Shown here in pieces: positions 43,595 to 56,800 of a stretch of DNA of 64,000 nucleotides. The notes below the pieces were generated by a model. That model made no database searches. It worked only from the letters and a program-made list of their open reading frames with translations, and had not been told where the DNA came from. The DNA comes from Meconema thalassinum (Eukaryota > Arthropoda > Insecta > Orthoptera > Tettigoniidae). A program made the position numbers and the translations under genes. The stretch's first letter is position 1. Each line of letters opens with the position of its first letter. The DNA lies in contig OX336395.1 of NCBI GenBank assembly GCA_946902985.2, positions 287,303,065-287,367,064 on the forward strand. The letters run 5' to 3'.

Positions 43595-43750
43595 GGTGAG
43601 CTTATTTGTTGTTGTTTGAGTCTTTAGTCTTTTGACTGGTTTGCTGCAAATCTCAATGCCCCCTGTCCCGAGCTAATCGTTTCATCTCTATATAGCTACC
43701 GCACCCTACATTCAAGACTATCTGTTTAACATATCCTAACCTTGGTCTCC
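43595..43750 (+). repeat. LINE-like fragment, A right arm
   Basis: Inverted partner of 35157-35310, with GTCTTTTGACTGGTTTGC and TTCATCTCTATATAGCTACC. Absent from both arms of element B. Confidence 0.75.
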
Positions 43751-44350
43751 CCCTACAAGCTCTTGGGTTCAATTCCTAGATTTAACACAGAATTTTGAAA
43801 GTGGTATGAGGACTAAAACAAGTATACTCAGTCTCGGGTGGTCCAAAATAAGTAGAGATGGTTTGATTCACACCTCAACCATACAGCACCAGGTTTTTTT
43901 TTTTTGGATTTTTTAAAAGAATGATAGCCATTTGTTCATTTTCACATTTCACACATTGCAATTTGTCAATTTTCCATTTGCATTTCTTTTAAATGTCAGT
44001 TTAATGTTTTTGAGTTTCATGATATGGAAACATGGATTTACCAATTTGTTGTTTACACATTTTATTTTTATTTTGTTTATGTCAAAAGTTCATATTTGCG
44101 AAACATGATTTTTTCATTTTACGTTTTTGTAAATGGTGTTAAAGTGAGTGCTTGGCCATGGCGATGGTACAGTCTGTCTATGTGTATGCAAAACATAGAG
44201 GTCTACTACTACTACTACTACTGCAGGTAAGGCTGTTTTTACTCTCTCTCTCTCTTTCCGTGTAGTCATACATCTACACAACCATGCCTGTCTTTGAGAA
44301 CAAACACACAACCACTCTATTTATCCCCAAAAACATAATTGACATGCACA

Positions 44351-45985
44351 TATACCGAAAGGTTGCACGGAACTTACAATCCAGTACTTGTGTGTTAGGC
44401 TGCAGATTGACTAACGTGTCAAATAGACTGTATATGTTTTTAGGTTATGTTTGATACAAGTGTAATTGACCAAGGTTGTAGAGAACATTTCTGTGATATG
44501 TGTTGTAGCTTGATAATGATCTGCAGATCGAAACGTCACTGCTAATAAGTTTGGATAAACAAGGTGAGTTTCTCGGTTATTTGGCGAAATTAGATTCTCA
44601 TTAATAATCACATTAATAAAGTTATAATTTACTGACACATTGTCTCTGCTATATCATTACGATATTCCTCTCCTTTTTATTATATCGCCTCACTAAGCGC
44701 TAAAATTCACTTATTGATTCTGTTCACAGAATCCCTTCCGAAGAAATACTAGGTTCATTTTCACGAGGTGGCCTTTTGTCCCCTCTCGACCGTACTCACC
44801 GCCTCGGTTGCTGGTGTTCGAAATGTAACTTCTCCCGCACTCCCAATCACTTCAATTCGCACGTCTATCTCGTCTGAGTGACACTGATTAAAAGCCTCGA
44901 ACCCCGCCATTGTCTTCCCCATCTCCTCAATTTCAGATAGCGTCCTTTCCAAAAGAGCGCGCGTTCTTAGAATTATACAGTTTTCTGCCTTCATTTTTAA
45001 CTCCATATAAGAATTATCATTTAGATAATTGTTATTAACTATCACATCCTTTCAACTTTCAACTCGATCGCTAAATAGTAATGACTAGCTTCTTAATCGG
45101 ACTAAATTACGTTCATGATTTATGGTCCCATGTCATGTGCCTTCTATTGTCATGAGCTTGAGCTTCTGTATAAACCAACCTTGACTTATACGCCTAAACT
45201 CTCTCATAATAATTTCTCTGATTTGACCGGCTTTTTCTTTATTATCAGGGAGCCCCATTCTCTCCCCTGATCCAATCTTTAGACAACAAAATATCGACAC
45301 AAAGCCTCATTTCCAGCGCTGTCAGAAATGCAATTCTTACAACAATAAAATTCGAGTACAGTGTGTTCTTCAAGGAGTAATACATCACATGTTTGTAGAA
45401 TGATCCCTAGTATTTGGCGCGGAAGTGATTACGGTCGTATTTCCTTTGCTAGGCCCATGGCTTAGTTTACATTGTTGTCACACAGACAGGGCGCAGAAAA
45501 ATATCGACCATCAGGAGAATTGTAATGTTAATTGGGTGTCATAAAACTAAATAGTAAGGGGCTGGTGAACCACTCTGTTTATGTGGGATTTTCGGGAGAT
45601 ATTTATTTATTTAAAAATGAAATACTACACAACAGCTGAACTGCAACACTCATGAATACAACTCAACATCTACTCCGCATACTTTTCTCTCTTGTTTCTT
45701 CTTTTTTTTTTATTGTCCTCACTGCCTTCTTGAAGCACTCCCATATTCGGCCATCCTACTGGTAATCTGTCCCGGATGACACATAACTCTCAGTCCACGG
45801 CTTCATGTATTCCGCACAGCTTGAGGCTTGTTTGGGGCCCTCATTTTCACCTTCCCGACACTAGTCATAAGTTTACTGGTGTTTTACTCTAGTTACACGA
45901 TAAGGTCCAAGAAATATAGTAGGGGAGCAAGGCGGTTTCTTCTTCACTCTACGCGGCTGTGCCCAAAAACAAACATGGCGTCCAA
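44351..45985. other. DNA between elements A and B
   Basis: No match to either arm. An ORF of 94 residues on the minus strand (44761-45045; RTRALLERTLSEIEEMGK...) has no recognised domain. GATCTGCAGATCGAAACGTC at about 44518 looks like a repeat word, but I cannot place it. This may be host sequence or the insert that replaced A's outer right arm. Confidence 0.4.
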
Positions 45986-46504
45986 GTGAATGTTACATAA
46001 TTAATAGCTCGCGAAACAATGGTCTGATTTTGACAAATGATGTGTCGTAGGACTCGGGCTAACGCCCACTCTCCTCCGGATAACTTACTTCAATCCTAAA
46101 ATAAACCCTAACCTTACTAGGGGGTGAAATAGTAATTATCAGGTAAATGTGGCTTTCCATGTGCAACATGCATGAGGTCCGATACCAGTATGAAATTAAT
46201 CTTGTACCACAAGAAACGCATGTGTACAACTGGATGCCACTATGATTAAACATTTTTGTTTTTACGCAGGCGCATTTAGGGTTTTTGTAAGAGGGCAGGC
46301 TTTTTGAATAATGATTTATAGATAAGTTATTTTGAAAAAAGTTAACCAAACGATCCAAACCTAATAGGTCATCTGCTTGTTAATATCTCATGATCCAATA
46401 ATGCTATGGACTAGTATTAGGGGTCGTTTGACTTGGGGTGACATCCTGTTTTTAGTGTATTATTCATTTTTGTCAAAAGGGCATAACTGCACTTTTGTTA
46501 ATAT

Positions 46505-46780
46505 CTCGCTAACTAATTCACAGAGAGGGTCAAGTGAGGTGTCATAATACTCACGATGGCCAACCCTTTTCCATGGCCAACGAATTTACCCAAAAGACCC
46601 AAAACAGCAAGGTCATCGACCTAAGATTTTATAAACTAATCATCAGAGATTGTCAAGTGAGGTGTAATAGGACTCAGGATGTCCAACCCCTTCCCATGGC
46701 CAACGAATTTACCAAAAATACCCAATACATCATGGTCATCGGCCTTAGATTTTATAAACTAATAATCGGATACGAACATG
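46505..46780 (+). repeat. 120-bp tandem repeats in left arm of element B
   Basis: Same units as 31850-32397 (AAGTGAGGTGTCATAATACT, ATGGCCAACCC, CCAACGAATTTACC). It includes the uninterrupted equivalent of the solo-LTR insertion site. Confidence 0.85.
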
Positions 46781-47606
46781 TGAGATGTTTACCATGAGTG
46801 ATGAAACATAGCTACGTAGAGAAAGAAATATTGTAGGCTACATGTATGGTGACTGACAAGCCTTTCACCATTGGAACTTGTTTTGAGATCAAACTGCAGT
46901 ACACAGAGAGTATAGGTTGCTGGCATGGGTTAATAAATGAAAAACGGTGTACACAAAATATGATTTATCGATTCAGGGATTTAGAGTAGACTATCTTTAA
47001 TTGATTGGTTAAAGATGATTGCTAAAACACAAAATGGTGACTACATCGAACTAAACTGGACCAATCTGAATCAAACCCAAATAAACCTAACCGAACGAAC
47101 CAAACCTAACCGAAAACATGCCAAGGGTTTAGGTGTAAAACTTGTGGGTGGATGTCGTCATTGGTGATGTCAAAAAGGAAAGGGCTAACAGTCTACCTAT
47201 GGAGGGTAAGGTATAGCTAGTGTATGGTGCTAATGCACACAGCCAAGTACTTGAACCACACACAACTATCCTATGCTGTTTTAATGGGTTGACTGTTAAA
47301 ACTTGCTCAGTGATTACTGGCACATGATTGTCGCTACACACAACAAGCCTTAAATACATGAGGCTAATAATTTATACACACATACTCGCGTGTTCTAAAC
47401 TAAACTGTCTTGCTGGCAGTGCTTACACAGTAGGCTGATCAGAAATGCTTGGCTAACAGAAATAAAGCCATTTCCAGTTGTCTAATGTTACCAGCTAACC
47501 ATTTTGTGCTGCAGTGGCGAGCACATGTGCCTCTTGCACTGGAGAACTAAACTCGACTTCCAGCTCCAAGGCCTAGAACGAATCAAACTAAGAAAGAAGG
47601 GCATGG

Positions 47607-47675
47607 TGGCGCAGTGGTTAAGCTGTTAGCCTTTCACTAAGGTAGACTAGTGTTTATTTCAGGTTAATATGCATG
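47607..47675 (+). repeat. tRNA-related SINE head, B left arm
   Basis: GGTGGCGCAGTGGTTAAGC as at 33952. Confidence 0.6.
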
Positions 47676-48351
47676 TCATAAACATATAAAAAAAGCAGAG
47701 ATAATGTTTAAAACTGATTACACTTGTCTCTTTTCAAATTATTACTTAGATTACAAATATAACGGTGGACTGGGTTGGATATACAGTTAATGCTGCCTGT
47801 CGCACACTAGACTGTAAGAAAGCCAAAAGAGCAAAAGGCGTAGGTAGAGCAGTGGTAAACTCGCTATGTGTAGAGAACTACCTAGCGGTGTTATGAACTG
47901 GCTAAGCTATGTGGCATAAACAGTGCAGGATACAATACAGGAACTATAATTTGTATTTTGTGGAACAGAGAAAATTCACTTTCGGCTTGATAAATGTGTG
48001 CAGACGAATGCCTTATGCATTAGCCTACCATGGGGTTATAACCACGAGGAGGAGATGTGATTTTTATATTTTATTGTTTAGACGCATTGCTTTTTCTAAC
48101 CAGTATATTTAGTATTTTTAAATATTCATTTTTGTAATTGTAAATAGTTATTTTTTTGTAAATAGTGGAAACCATTTTTATAGTAAATGTTACATGTTTA
48201 ACTAAAAGTTCTTTGGGATGAGTGTGCATGTCAAGGATGTTTTTTGGGAGAAAATCTAGTGGTTGTGTTTGTTCTCAAAGACATGCATGGTTGTGTAAAT
48301 ATATGACTACACCGAAAGAGAGAGAGGGAGAGAAAGTTTGTGTGTGTGTGT

Positions 48352-48505
48352 GGGTAGCATTGATTGTTTAACCAGAGGATACACGGTGAGGTAGGGTGGG
48401 GAATCAACACTTATATATAAATGGAAAATATTAATTTTGTTTTTTCAATAGTTTTGTTTCTTTGAAATGCATCGGTAGAAAGGCGTTATTTTGTAAAACA
48501 GTCTT
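48352..48505. repeat. B-specific arm segment, left
   Basis: About 150 bp between the GA/GT microsatellite and the CAGTAGTAGTAG tract (GATACACGGTGAGGTAGGG, AAAGGCGTTATTTTGT). Present in both B arms (also 62812-62965) and missing from both A arms. Confidence 0.75.
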
Positions 48506-48786
48506 ACCTGCAGTAGTAGTAGTAGACCTCTATGTTTTGTAAATACATAGACAGACTGTACCATTGCCATGGTCAAGCACTCACTTTAACACCATTTACA
48601 ATAACTTAAAATGAAAAAATCATGTTTCGTAAATTTGAACTTTTGACATATACAAAATCAAAAGAAAATGTGTACACAACAAATTGGAAAATCTATCTTT
48701 CCATATCATGAAGTTCAAGAATTTTAAACTGACATAAAGAAATACAAATGGAAAATTAACAAATTGCACTTTGTAAAATGTAAAAA

Positions 48787-50189
48787 GTTGTTCCGCGAAG
48801 AACTGTACAGCCTATTTTCATATATCCTACTCATGTTAATTGCCTCTATCAACATACACAATTTAAGTTTGATTGTTTTGATATATTCTGAGATATTGAG
48901 AACCGCCTAAATAGTTCTGATGGTTGGATTTTTATGAATGTACTATTACATGAAGAGTATTGTGTACGTGTGGTATTCAAACTTCAAACGCATGATTAGG
49001 ACACCGGAAGTAAAAAAGAGATGTTAAAATTTCGCACTGTTGCCATCTTGTGGTTATGAAAACAATTGAAATAAATTAGATGCCAGTGGATTAAAATTTG
49101 TATAAGCATTTAACGTGCAATGTTTCACTGCACTCGGTTGGTTACATCGCGAGAAACGTCCATTGAAATAGTTATACTTCGCGTCGCCGCCATGTTGGAT
49201 TTGTGCTCACCTGGTTACTTAAAGTCCAACAGGTGAACTTATAGCCTCTATGTGCATGAACAAATTCAGTTTGATTGCTGTAAAAGATTCGTAGATATTG
49301 AGAACCGTCAAATGTATTTCGGATGCTCGCCTTTCTGGATTGTTATATGTATAGGCCATAGAGATATGTACCATTAAAGGAAAATTATTGCGTAGCTTCA
49401 TTATTCGAACTTTCACTTCGATCGCATGATTACAATACAAGAAATAGAAATTTAATTTTAAAATTTCGCACAGCCGCCATCTTGAGGTTATGTAAACAAT
49501 AGAACTAAATTAGATGCCAGTGCATTACAATACGTATAATCATTTACTATACCATATTTCACTGCGCTCAAATGGTTAAATCACGAGAAACGTCTATCAA
49601 AAGGTTTCAACTTCGCTTGGCCGTCATGTTCGTTTTGTACTTTACAGGTGTATGAAAGTTACATAGATATACTTGCAGCAGTTCCCTTTCTCACCGTACG
49701 AAATTTCAGGGTGAGATCTGTAATAGATTCGGAGATATAAAATGCCATTGAAATATTTCGCACAGACGACATTTTGAGGTAATATACACAATTGAACTAA
49801 ATTAGACACCAGTGCATTATAATGTGTATAAACATTTGCTGTACCAAGTTTCATTACGATTGGATGTCTAAATCGCGAGAAGAGTCTTTAAAAGTCTCAG
49901 TGCCCTCTATCACCGTACAAGATTTCAGGGCGATATCGGTAATAGTTTCGGAGATACTGCATGCTGGTGAAATATTTCGTACAGCCGCCATGTTGGATTG
50001 TTGAGACACAATAAAATTTGAAGGCCACGGTCGGGGTCGGCCGGAATGGTGCTATTTTCTTACCGAGTTTCATTGAAATCGCTCCAGCTGTTTAGAAGTT
50101 ATTAGGGGGGACACACACGCACACACAGACAGACAAACGGGCAAAAGGTGATCACACAAGCCTATTTTTTCATAAAATGAAAATAGGCT
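48787..50189 (+). mobile_element. AAAATAGGCT-ended non-autonomous element, copy 3
   Basis: 1403 bp starting GTTGTTCCGCGAAGAACTGT and ending GAAAATAGGCT, flanked by AAAA (48783-48786, 50190-50193). The other B arm (62520-62560, reverse) and A arm (34970-34990) give the uninterrupted site. Interior units as in copies 1 and 2; no protein. Confidence 0.85.
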
Positions 50190-50470
50190 AAAATGAAATT
50201 AAAAATGAACAAATGGCTATTGTCATATTTAAAAATTAAACAAAAAACATGTTGCTCTATGGTTGAGGTGTGAATCAAACCCCCTCTACTTATTTGGACC
50301 ACTCGAGACTGAGTAGACTTGGTTTAGTCCTCATACCACTTTTAAAATTTTGTGTTAAAGCTGGGAATTGAACCCAAGATTTTTGGAGTGCCAGCTAACT
50401 ATGCTAATCACAACGCTACAAAGACATGTTGTGTAATGGTAAATGTTAGTTAACGAACAGTAATGCATTA

Positions 50471-51886
50471 ATAATAGTCTTGCGCATAATAGTTCGCGGC
50501 TGGGAGCCATCAGTTTAGTTCGCAGCTCCTTAGCGAACTAGTTCGCTCTTTTAGTTCGTAGCTTCCATCTCGAATTTCCTGTAAGACAGATCGTTCGCTC
50601 GCCTTGCTACTGCCACTGCACGCGCTCTTTGTTATAGCAGTCTGTCATCACTGATTACTCGTCACCAGTGATTGCTCATTCACATTGCTCTCGTTTCAAG
50701 CAATAATGTAGGCTACTGACAGTTACTATGCTCGCTGCACGTGCAGTTCGTCTATTAGATATTGACATTGTTGGGTGTGTAGTAATGTGTTTTACATTTT
50801 GATATTCGAAGATAAAAAAATACAAAAATATGAGTATTGAAACATTAGTGAAATTCCTTTTTTCCTTTTATTCCTTGTAGGAACATAGGGCAGCTACAAA
50901 CTTCTTCCATCTCACTCTATTGTTGGCCATCCTTTTAATTAGGGTCCATGTCTTTCCTTCTGAGAAAAATTATCTTTCTTTTGTTTATGAAACCAAAAGT
51001 CGTCATTTGTTTATCATTAGTGAAATATCGGTACCGTACCTAAAAGAATAACAGTATGGACGATGTGTTCGTAGAAGCATACACTTATTATTCCCTTTAT
51101 TTTTGTTCTCGCATGAGGCCGATAACCTAGATGTTAGGCCCCTTAAAACAACAATTATCATCATCATTTCTCGCGTATATCGGCGCGTCACCATCCGATT
51201 CCATTTCCTACTTGTCACTAGGTGATGATAAGACGTAGTTCAGAGTTTTTGTCCATAAAAGTTCGCTTTTCTTTGTGAATCATCGTCATAATGTTCATTT
51301 CTTAAAAACAGGTAAATGTAGTTGTATCACCATGTATCAAGAAGAATAAATATCAACCAGTTCATTAAAATGGAAATGTTAATCCAGTTTGCCGATTTTC
51401 TAAACAATTGGACATATTTTCAAATAATCCAAAATTACTAAGTTAAATAAAACTGTGGAATTATCCCCACATCTAAACCAGTTAACTATCAGTAACTTCA
51501 ATTTATGAACCGCCACTGTATTACATTACAAATATAAGGTAGTTATTACCTATTAGCGTGTTAGCACTAGTAGTGTGTTATACTGTTATTATTATAAACC
51601 AAGATTGAACAATCGCCGCGCCAAAACTTGACGATCTTGCAACTAACAATAGATACACTTAATCAACTGAACTGACTGAACGAAAGAAAGCGCATGTGAT
51701 TGTGCAATGAGTGTTGACGTGACGTGCTGACGAACTACGGCGACCCCGCGCTCTCGCGTTGTTACAAGTCTCTCAGCGGAAAAAGATCGAACGAACTAAC
51801 AAGCAAGGGATCTGGGAACTAGTTCGGTAGTTCGTCTGGGAGACCCGCTCTTCCGAACTAGTTCGTTCGCGAACTACACTAGACTT
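50471..51886. mobile_element. TTCG-rich TIR element, non-autonomous
   Basis: About 1416 bp. It begins ATAATAGTCTTGCGCATAAT and ends, inverted, with AAGTCTAGTGTAGTTCGCG. Both ends are rich in the self-complementary words AGTTCGCGAACT and GAACTAGTTCG. It is flanked by ATTA (50467-50470, 51887-51890); TA or TTA duplications are equally compatible. The uninterrupted site is at 62262-62285 in the right arm. A LINE-tail-like piece (GCCGATAACCTAGATGTTAG ... ATCATCATC) lies at 51105-51180. No transposase. It could belong to hAT or Harbinger. Confidence 0.7.
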
Positions 51887-52102
51887 ATTACTAAAACCCA
51901 TGACACGCTACCTGAGAGCTTTTCTAAAATTATTTTAAAATACCTTTAACCCTATATTAAACACCCAGTTCTCAAGACTCATAACTGCAATGTAATGGAA
52001 AAACAAAAATTCTACATTTAAAAACAAGCAAGTGGTGGGGTCAACGTATACTGAAAAAAAATTTAAACACTCAATTGGACAGAACAAATTACATTATTAA
52101 CT

Positions 52103-52175
52103 GTCAAGTTTGCCGAGTGGTTAAGGCGTTTGACTTCAGTTCAAGGAAGTATGGGTTCGAAACCCTTACCTGACA
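52103..52175 (+). tRNA. tRNA-Leu-like with UCA anticodon loop, B left arm
   Basis: 73 nt; the same gene as in A, but the variable arm is partly deleted. Acceptor GTCAAGT/ACCTGAC has one mismatch. The anticodon arm is TTTGA-CTTCAGT-TCAA, giving UCA, which would read UGA. The deletion removes part of the stem's 3' side, so it is likely inactive. Confidence 0.5.
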
Positions 52176-52302
52176 TAACTATTGCTCAATCATGGCTTGG
52201 CGACGCTGTATTATTATGATTCTCGGTACACAAACCACTGATATAGTGTATTTTTTAAGACCACTCTCTTTCTGAACATAGCTAGAGACTGTTGATGGTT
52301 AA

Positions 52303-53826
52303 TGAGCCGATTGGTTTCGACTCACAATACTTCGCCGCCGCCGCCCCCATGTGCCCCGCCCCCGGTCGCCGCCTCCATGTGACCCCCCCCCCCATTCTTC
52401 TGCCGACGCTCCTGGCATTAATTGTGAATCATTTCTGGATACAAGAAGAAGACATAAATAATTTAAATAACCATTGTCTTTTAATGGAAAATATATTAAC
52501 TAATTACTCCGGTCTACATTGATTGAATATAGCCATTGTTGACTGTCTAGTGAATAATATGTATGCTGGGACTGTACTGGATTTGGCGGTGTTTGTTCAA
52601 ATAATCTAAAGTCTGATAGCCAATCATTGACGGACACATCGATGAAAATTCTATTGCCAAATTAAATTTGGTTTAAAAGGGACGTTTTGATCATTTAAGA
52701 GGTGAAGGAAAATTAATTATAAAAGTTGGCATTAAAACTAGTGCCAGGCGTTCTTCATTTGTCATCGGTTTTAAAATGAACTTCTGCACATGCGCAAAAT
52801 GGCGTCCCATTGTCGAATTGAAGCCAAGCTAAGTGAGAAAGAAGAGAACATAATGTGAGCTTGTGGTGAAAGGACGCGGTTTGTGGTAGCCTCGGACCAC
52901 TACCTAAATCTTGGTCCGAGAACAAGGTAAAACTGTTAGATAATATTAATTGGAACTCTAGAACCGTCAGACAAAACATTTATGACAATTTCATGAAAAT
53001 GGGAATTATGTTTGTCAATTTTAAGAGGCCAAGTGTCGTCTGGCCGGTTGCATTGAAATAACTTTCGATTCCAAAAGGACGCTATTCTTCTTTTACCAAG
53101 ACGTTTTCTTGATTTGCTAATTTGTTCAATTTATATTTTAATGGGTCTATTATAATGTGGCCTAAGATTATTTTATATTCATAACACGCCTCCTATTATT
53201 TAAGCAGCGAAAAAGAGTTTGTTTTACTTCATCTTTCGAGATGTGTTTGGTTTCATTTTTAATCTTTCCATGCTGCTAATGTGAAATTAAATGATTTTAA
53301 GAATGTAATTGTCAGGATTTTGGCGTGGGGAACTTGATAGTTTTAATAATGACAAACGGCCCCTTGCTTTTCGTTTGTCTGTGATGGCATCTTTTGGTCT
53401 ATTATGGACGCATAAGCACAGCATTCATGCTGATTGCAAAACATTTTCGGAAGGCTATTTGAAAGAATGTAATGAGTAACCAATTGAAAGGAATCGAAAT
53501 GAGACTGTAGTAGTTTCGGATAAGAATTAGAAAAGGTTTAATATGTGGTGATTTCTAAATCACGTAAATGTAACTTGTTTTATTATACAGCGTTGCCATA
53601 TAATTTGGGGTATAGCTTGGCCTCCATTTTTGATATATAGTAGGAGTGCAGATTGGTGTTCCCTCCCATAGCCATTCGGCCTTGTATTCTTTTCCCTTGA
53701 GAATATATATTTATTTTTAACCACTGCTGTTCGAGTCCATGTTTTAATTGCGCATAGAATAGTACTAGGTTAATTGTCTTCAGGCCACTTTGGCCTCGGG
53801 GTACCAAACCCAGCCCTCCTGGTGCA
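52303..53826 (+). repeat. 5' LTR of the non-coding retrotransposon
   Basis: Begins TGAGCCGATTGGTTTCG and ends TGGTGCA. A TATA-like TATAAAAG lies at about 52719. A run of C at about 52382 is shorter than in the 3' LTR. The ORFs here are duplicated in the other LTR and are not genes. Confidence 0.88.
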
Positions 53827-53832
53827 GATTTA

Positions 53833-53851
53833 TGGTAGCATCGCAGTGGTT
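53833..53851 (+). other. Candidate primer binding site
   Basis: TGGTAGCATCGCAGTGG, 6 nt after the 5' LTR. It begins with TGG, the complement of a tRNA CCA end. The matching tRNA is not identified. Confidence 0.55.
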
Positions 53852-56800
53852 TTCGATTTTCTGGGGCCCGTTGTCTAGTATTGTTTTGTTGCCATAGTAA
53901 CGAGTTGGATTAACTTACGTGGATTCGAGCAGCACGGGAGAAGTGAGTAACTGAGGGTTAACTAAGGTTAGGTAGGATGCCTACTGTGGTACTCTGGCTA
54001 ATATTATGATTTTCTTTTCATGGCTGTGAATGGACAAAGCGTTGCTGGCATTCCTCAGTGCGTGAACGCACTGACGACGAGTCAAGTCCAGGTTTAATAC
54101 TGGCACTCAAGAACATGGTCTCTCTGTAAGCATGGTAAAATTGGCTGATGGATTCTCTCTGTTATCACACTCTGTGATGTTCCGTACTACAAGCTACTTC
54201 CAAGGTAGGATCAAACCAGTACAGTAGTTATTTGATTCATGGTAGAAAGTTATCTATGCACAGCTGTTAAGTAAAGTGCTAATGGCTAATCGTTCTGTGT
54301 TCCTGTCAAGTTGTGTGAAAAGTGATATCATTCGCGCGTTGAGTTCTTGCTGAAAATCATTATGGCATGGTTGCCAAATTTTGAATTGCTATTTGTTCTG
54401 GCTGTGTTGCCAATGTGTTTAAGTCATCTAAGCATTAATGAAATTTAGTGAACTGAATAGTCAATTATTTTGCTGTATTCTGTGAGAAACATCTGTTCGC
54501 AGATAATTGTTGTCATTGAGTTGAATGTGTAATGTCTTGTGACATATTGAGAAGAAGATTTCAGTGAACATGCAGGCGGACGAGTAATGTACTGTGAGTA
54601 CATACAACAGCAGTGTCGAGCTGAAGCTTTTCAGGTGGTGAAACAGCGAGTTTTAAAATTGCTAGGCCGAGGTCAGGTGTTAAGTCAGCTGTGGAGTCGT
54701 GAAGCCCCGTTGTGTTGGGTGTGTAGTTGTTGTGATTGTAGCTGTTCGTGCGACGTGCGGTCGAAAATTAGGAAGCAGAAAGCAGTTATAAGAAGAGCTG
54801 ATCTAGGTGATCGTATTTTGGTCGTGTGAAGTTTTGATCTTCAGTCGGTAGATAGAAATTTTGAAATTTATTTCAGGTTTGGTTGGAGTTAGGAATCGAA
54901 CGAGTGACGTGCCAGGACTGCACGTATGGTTGGTGTTGGTGTGCGTGTGGTTGAGTGAGTGAGGTTAGGGCATTTCAGGATGCCAATTGAGAAGTGTGGA
55001 GTTGATGCGGAGATCGTCGAGTGATACCAACCTAGCGGGAGTAGCCAGTCTCTGTCTATTTATGATTCTGGTACTTTCAGTGATGGTTGGTGATGTCGAC
55101 ATTGCTATGCTCCTCTGACTCTTGATGTCGTGCGGGCTGGTGATGATCGCACATCGTAGTTTAGTATTTTGAGGGTACATTTTGTTGTTTTATTTCAGGT
55201 GTGTTTAGTGCCTGGTTGGTACTTGGTGCTCGAGTGAGTACTTGTTAGGGAGTGTTTTGTTGTTTGTGATTTGTGGATTTGTGATCCATGTACTGCGTTG
55301 TTGGTACTAGTTGAGATTTAATTAGGGTTAGTGTTTTTATTATTTTCTTGTGCGTTGGTACTCGGTTGAGTATTTGATATTTCTTCGGTTAGTGTCTAGG
55401 TTTTGTTTTGTTGGTACCGTGTTGGTATTGGTTGGATTGAGTTGTGTAATGTTGTCAGTACTCTGAGTAGTATTTGTGCTTCGAGAGGTTAGGTTCGTCG
55501 GTGATACCAGGATGTTTAATTCCCTGATGATGTGTGATGGATTGTCGAGTGGTGCCTAATGTCCTTAAGTGAAAGTGTAGGTGGCCTTTTCTTGGTGAAG
55601 AGGCGTATGCAGGTGGTCTTTGTGAAGAGGCGTATGCAGGCGATATTTCCTTTCATTGGCGCACGTGGCAGGTGTTCCAGACTAGTTCCGGAGATGGCTG
55701 GCAACTGTTTCTGTTATGGAATTAGGAGGATTGGAAATTGTTCTTGTCTGATATTTCAGACGACTTAGGTACCTACGGACGGTTGGTTTTAATGAGTGAG
55801 CTGATGGTGAGTTTGAGATTGAATTAGTCGAGTGGTGCCTTGACTTATTAATTAGAAGAGGTATATGCAGGGAGCCTTTCATGAAGGGAAGGTATATGCA
55901 GGTGGATATTTCTTGTCGCTGAAACACGTGGCAGGTGTGGAGGCCAGTTTGGGAGCAAACTGTAAGCTGCATTGTGTATGCGATACAGGTGAAGGTTTTC
56001 TTTCTGAATTGATTAGGTGAGGAATTTAATTTGTCTGGTTCTACAGACGTAGTCAGTTGGTACCTACGGACGGTAAGGCAATGGTTGCTCTTAAGTGACC
56101 CAAGGTAATAGTTGGTTGCTCGTGAAGTGACCCAAGGTAAGTTGGTTACTCTTAAGTGACCCAAGGTAAGAGTTGGTTGCATTTAGTGACCTAAAGTTGA
56201 TTATGAATTGGTAGTGCTACCTATCGTTGGGATGGTCGCACTGGGTTGGTAGCTGGTTGTTAGAAGTCGACTGGTGAATTTGGTGAGGTTATGTCTTGAC
56301 AAGAGTGAATGTTGTGAGGTTAGGTGTGAGCTTGATCCTTTGAGTTGTCTAGTGTTGTCATTGTGACAGTGAGGTTAGAAGATTGCTGAGGGCAACGTGC
56401 GAGTGAACTTGGGTGATTCTGGTAGTAAGCTGACTATGTGTTTGGTTCAATAGTGAGGTTGTGTCAGGAGTAACTGCTGCTTCATGGTGATTGGTCGCAG
56501 ATGTGAGATGGATTCCTGCGTTATCTGAAGTTGAGCACGTGTGTGTAGTCCTGTTGAAGTTTGGTTCACGTGAAATTGTGATTGCTGTTTGGTTGCTGAG
56601 ATTGTTCGAGCGGTTCTGCGCCTGCTGTTCTACCTTAATAAAGTTTGAAGCCATGCTTGAGAGCTGTGTGTGTATATTTGTACTTGATGTAATTGTACAT
56701 CAGAAGTAACTTACATGACTGTGCTGTTTGAGAGTACTCGAGAGGTACTGTGGTGCCTTGGTACCTTCATATAATTGAGAGCCGATTGCCATGATTGCTG

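Larger units (their letters stand above)
31346..44350. mobile_element. Element A: large TIR element with virus-like cargo
   Basis: The arms 34556-36600 and 42290-44350 are inverted copies (about 2 kb); the left side extends outward to about 31346. From outside to inside each arm has a GA/GT microsatellite, a CAGTAGTAGTAG tract, AT-rich blocks, a SINE remnant, a captured LINE-like piece, a tRNA-Leu-like gene, a FLYWCH ORF and a 13-bp satellite. The centre (36830-39490) has a PLA2-domain ORF and other small ORFs. The right arm stops abruptly at 44350, so the right end is truncated. No polymerase, integrase or capsid gene is recognisable. Nested: a solo LTR (32398-33126) and a LINE (39564-41743). 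The outermost termini are not established. Confidence 0.75.

Noticed and set aside
31346..44350. Calling element A a Polinton or an integrated parvovirus
   Set aside because: No polymerase B, retroviral-type integrase, capsid or NS1 helicase could be read in any frame; the PLA2 domain alone is not enough.
46534..46797. 87-residue ORF with repeated ANEFT blocks
   Set aside because: Translation of the 120-bp tandem units; the same occurs at 31957.
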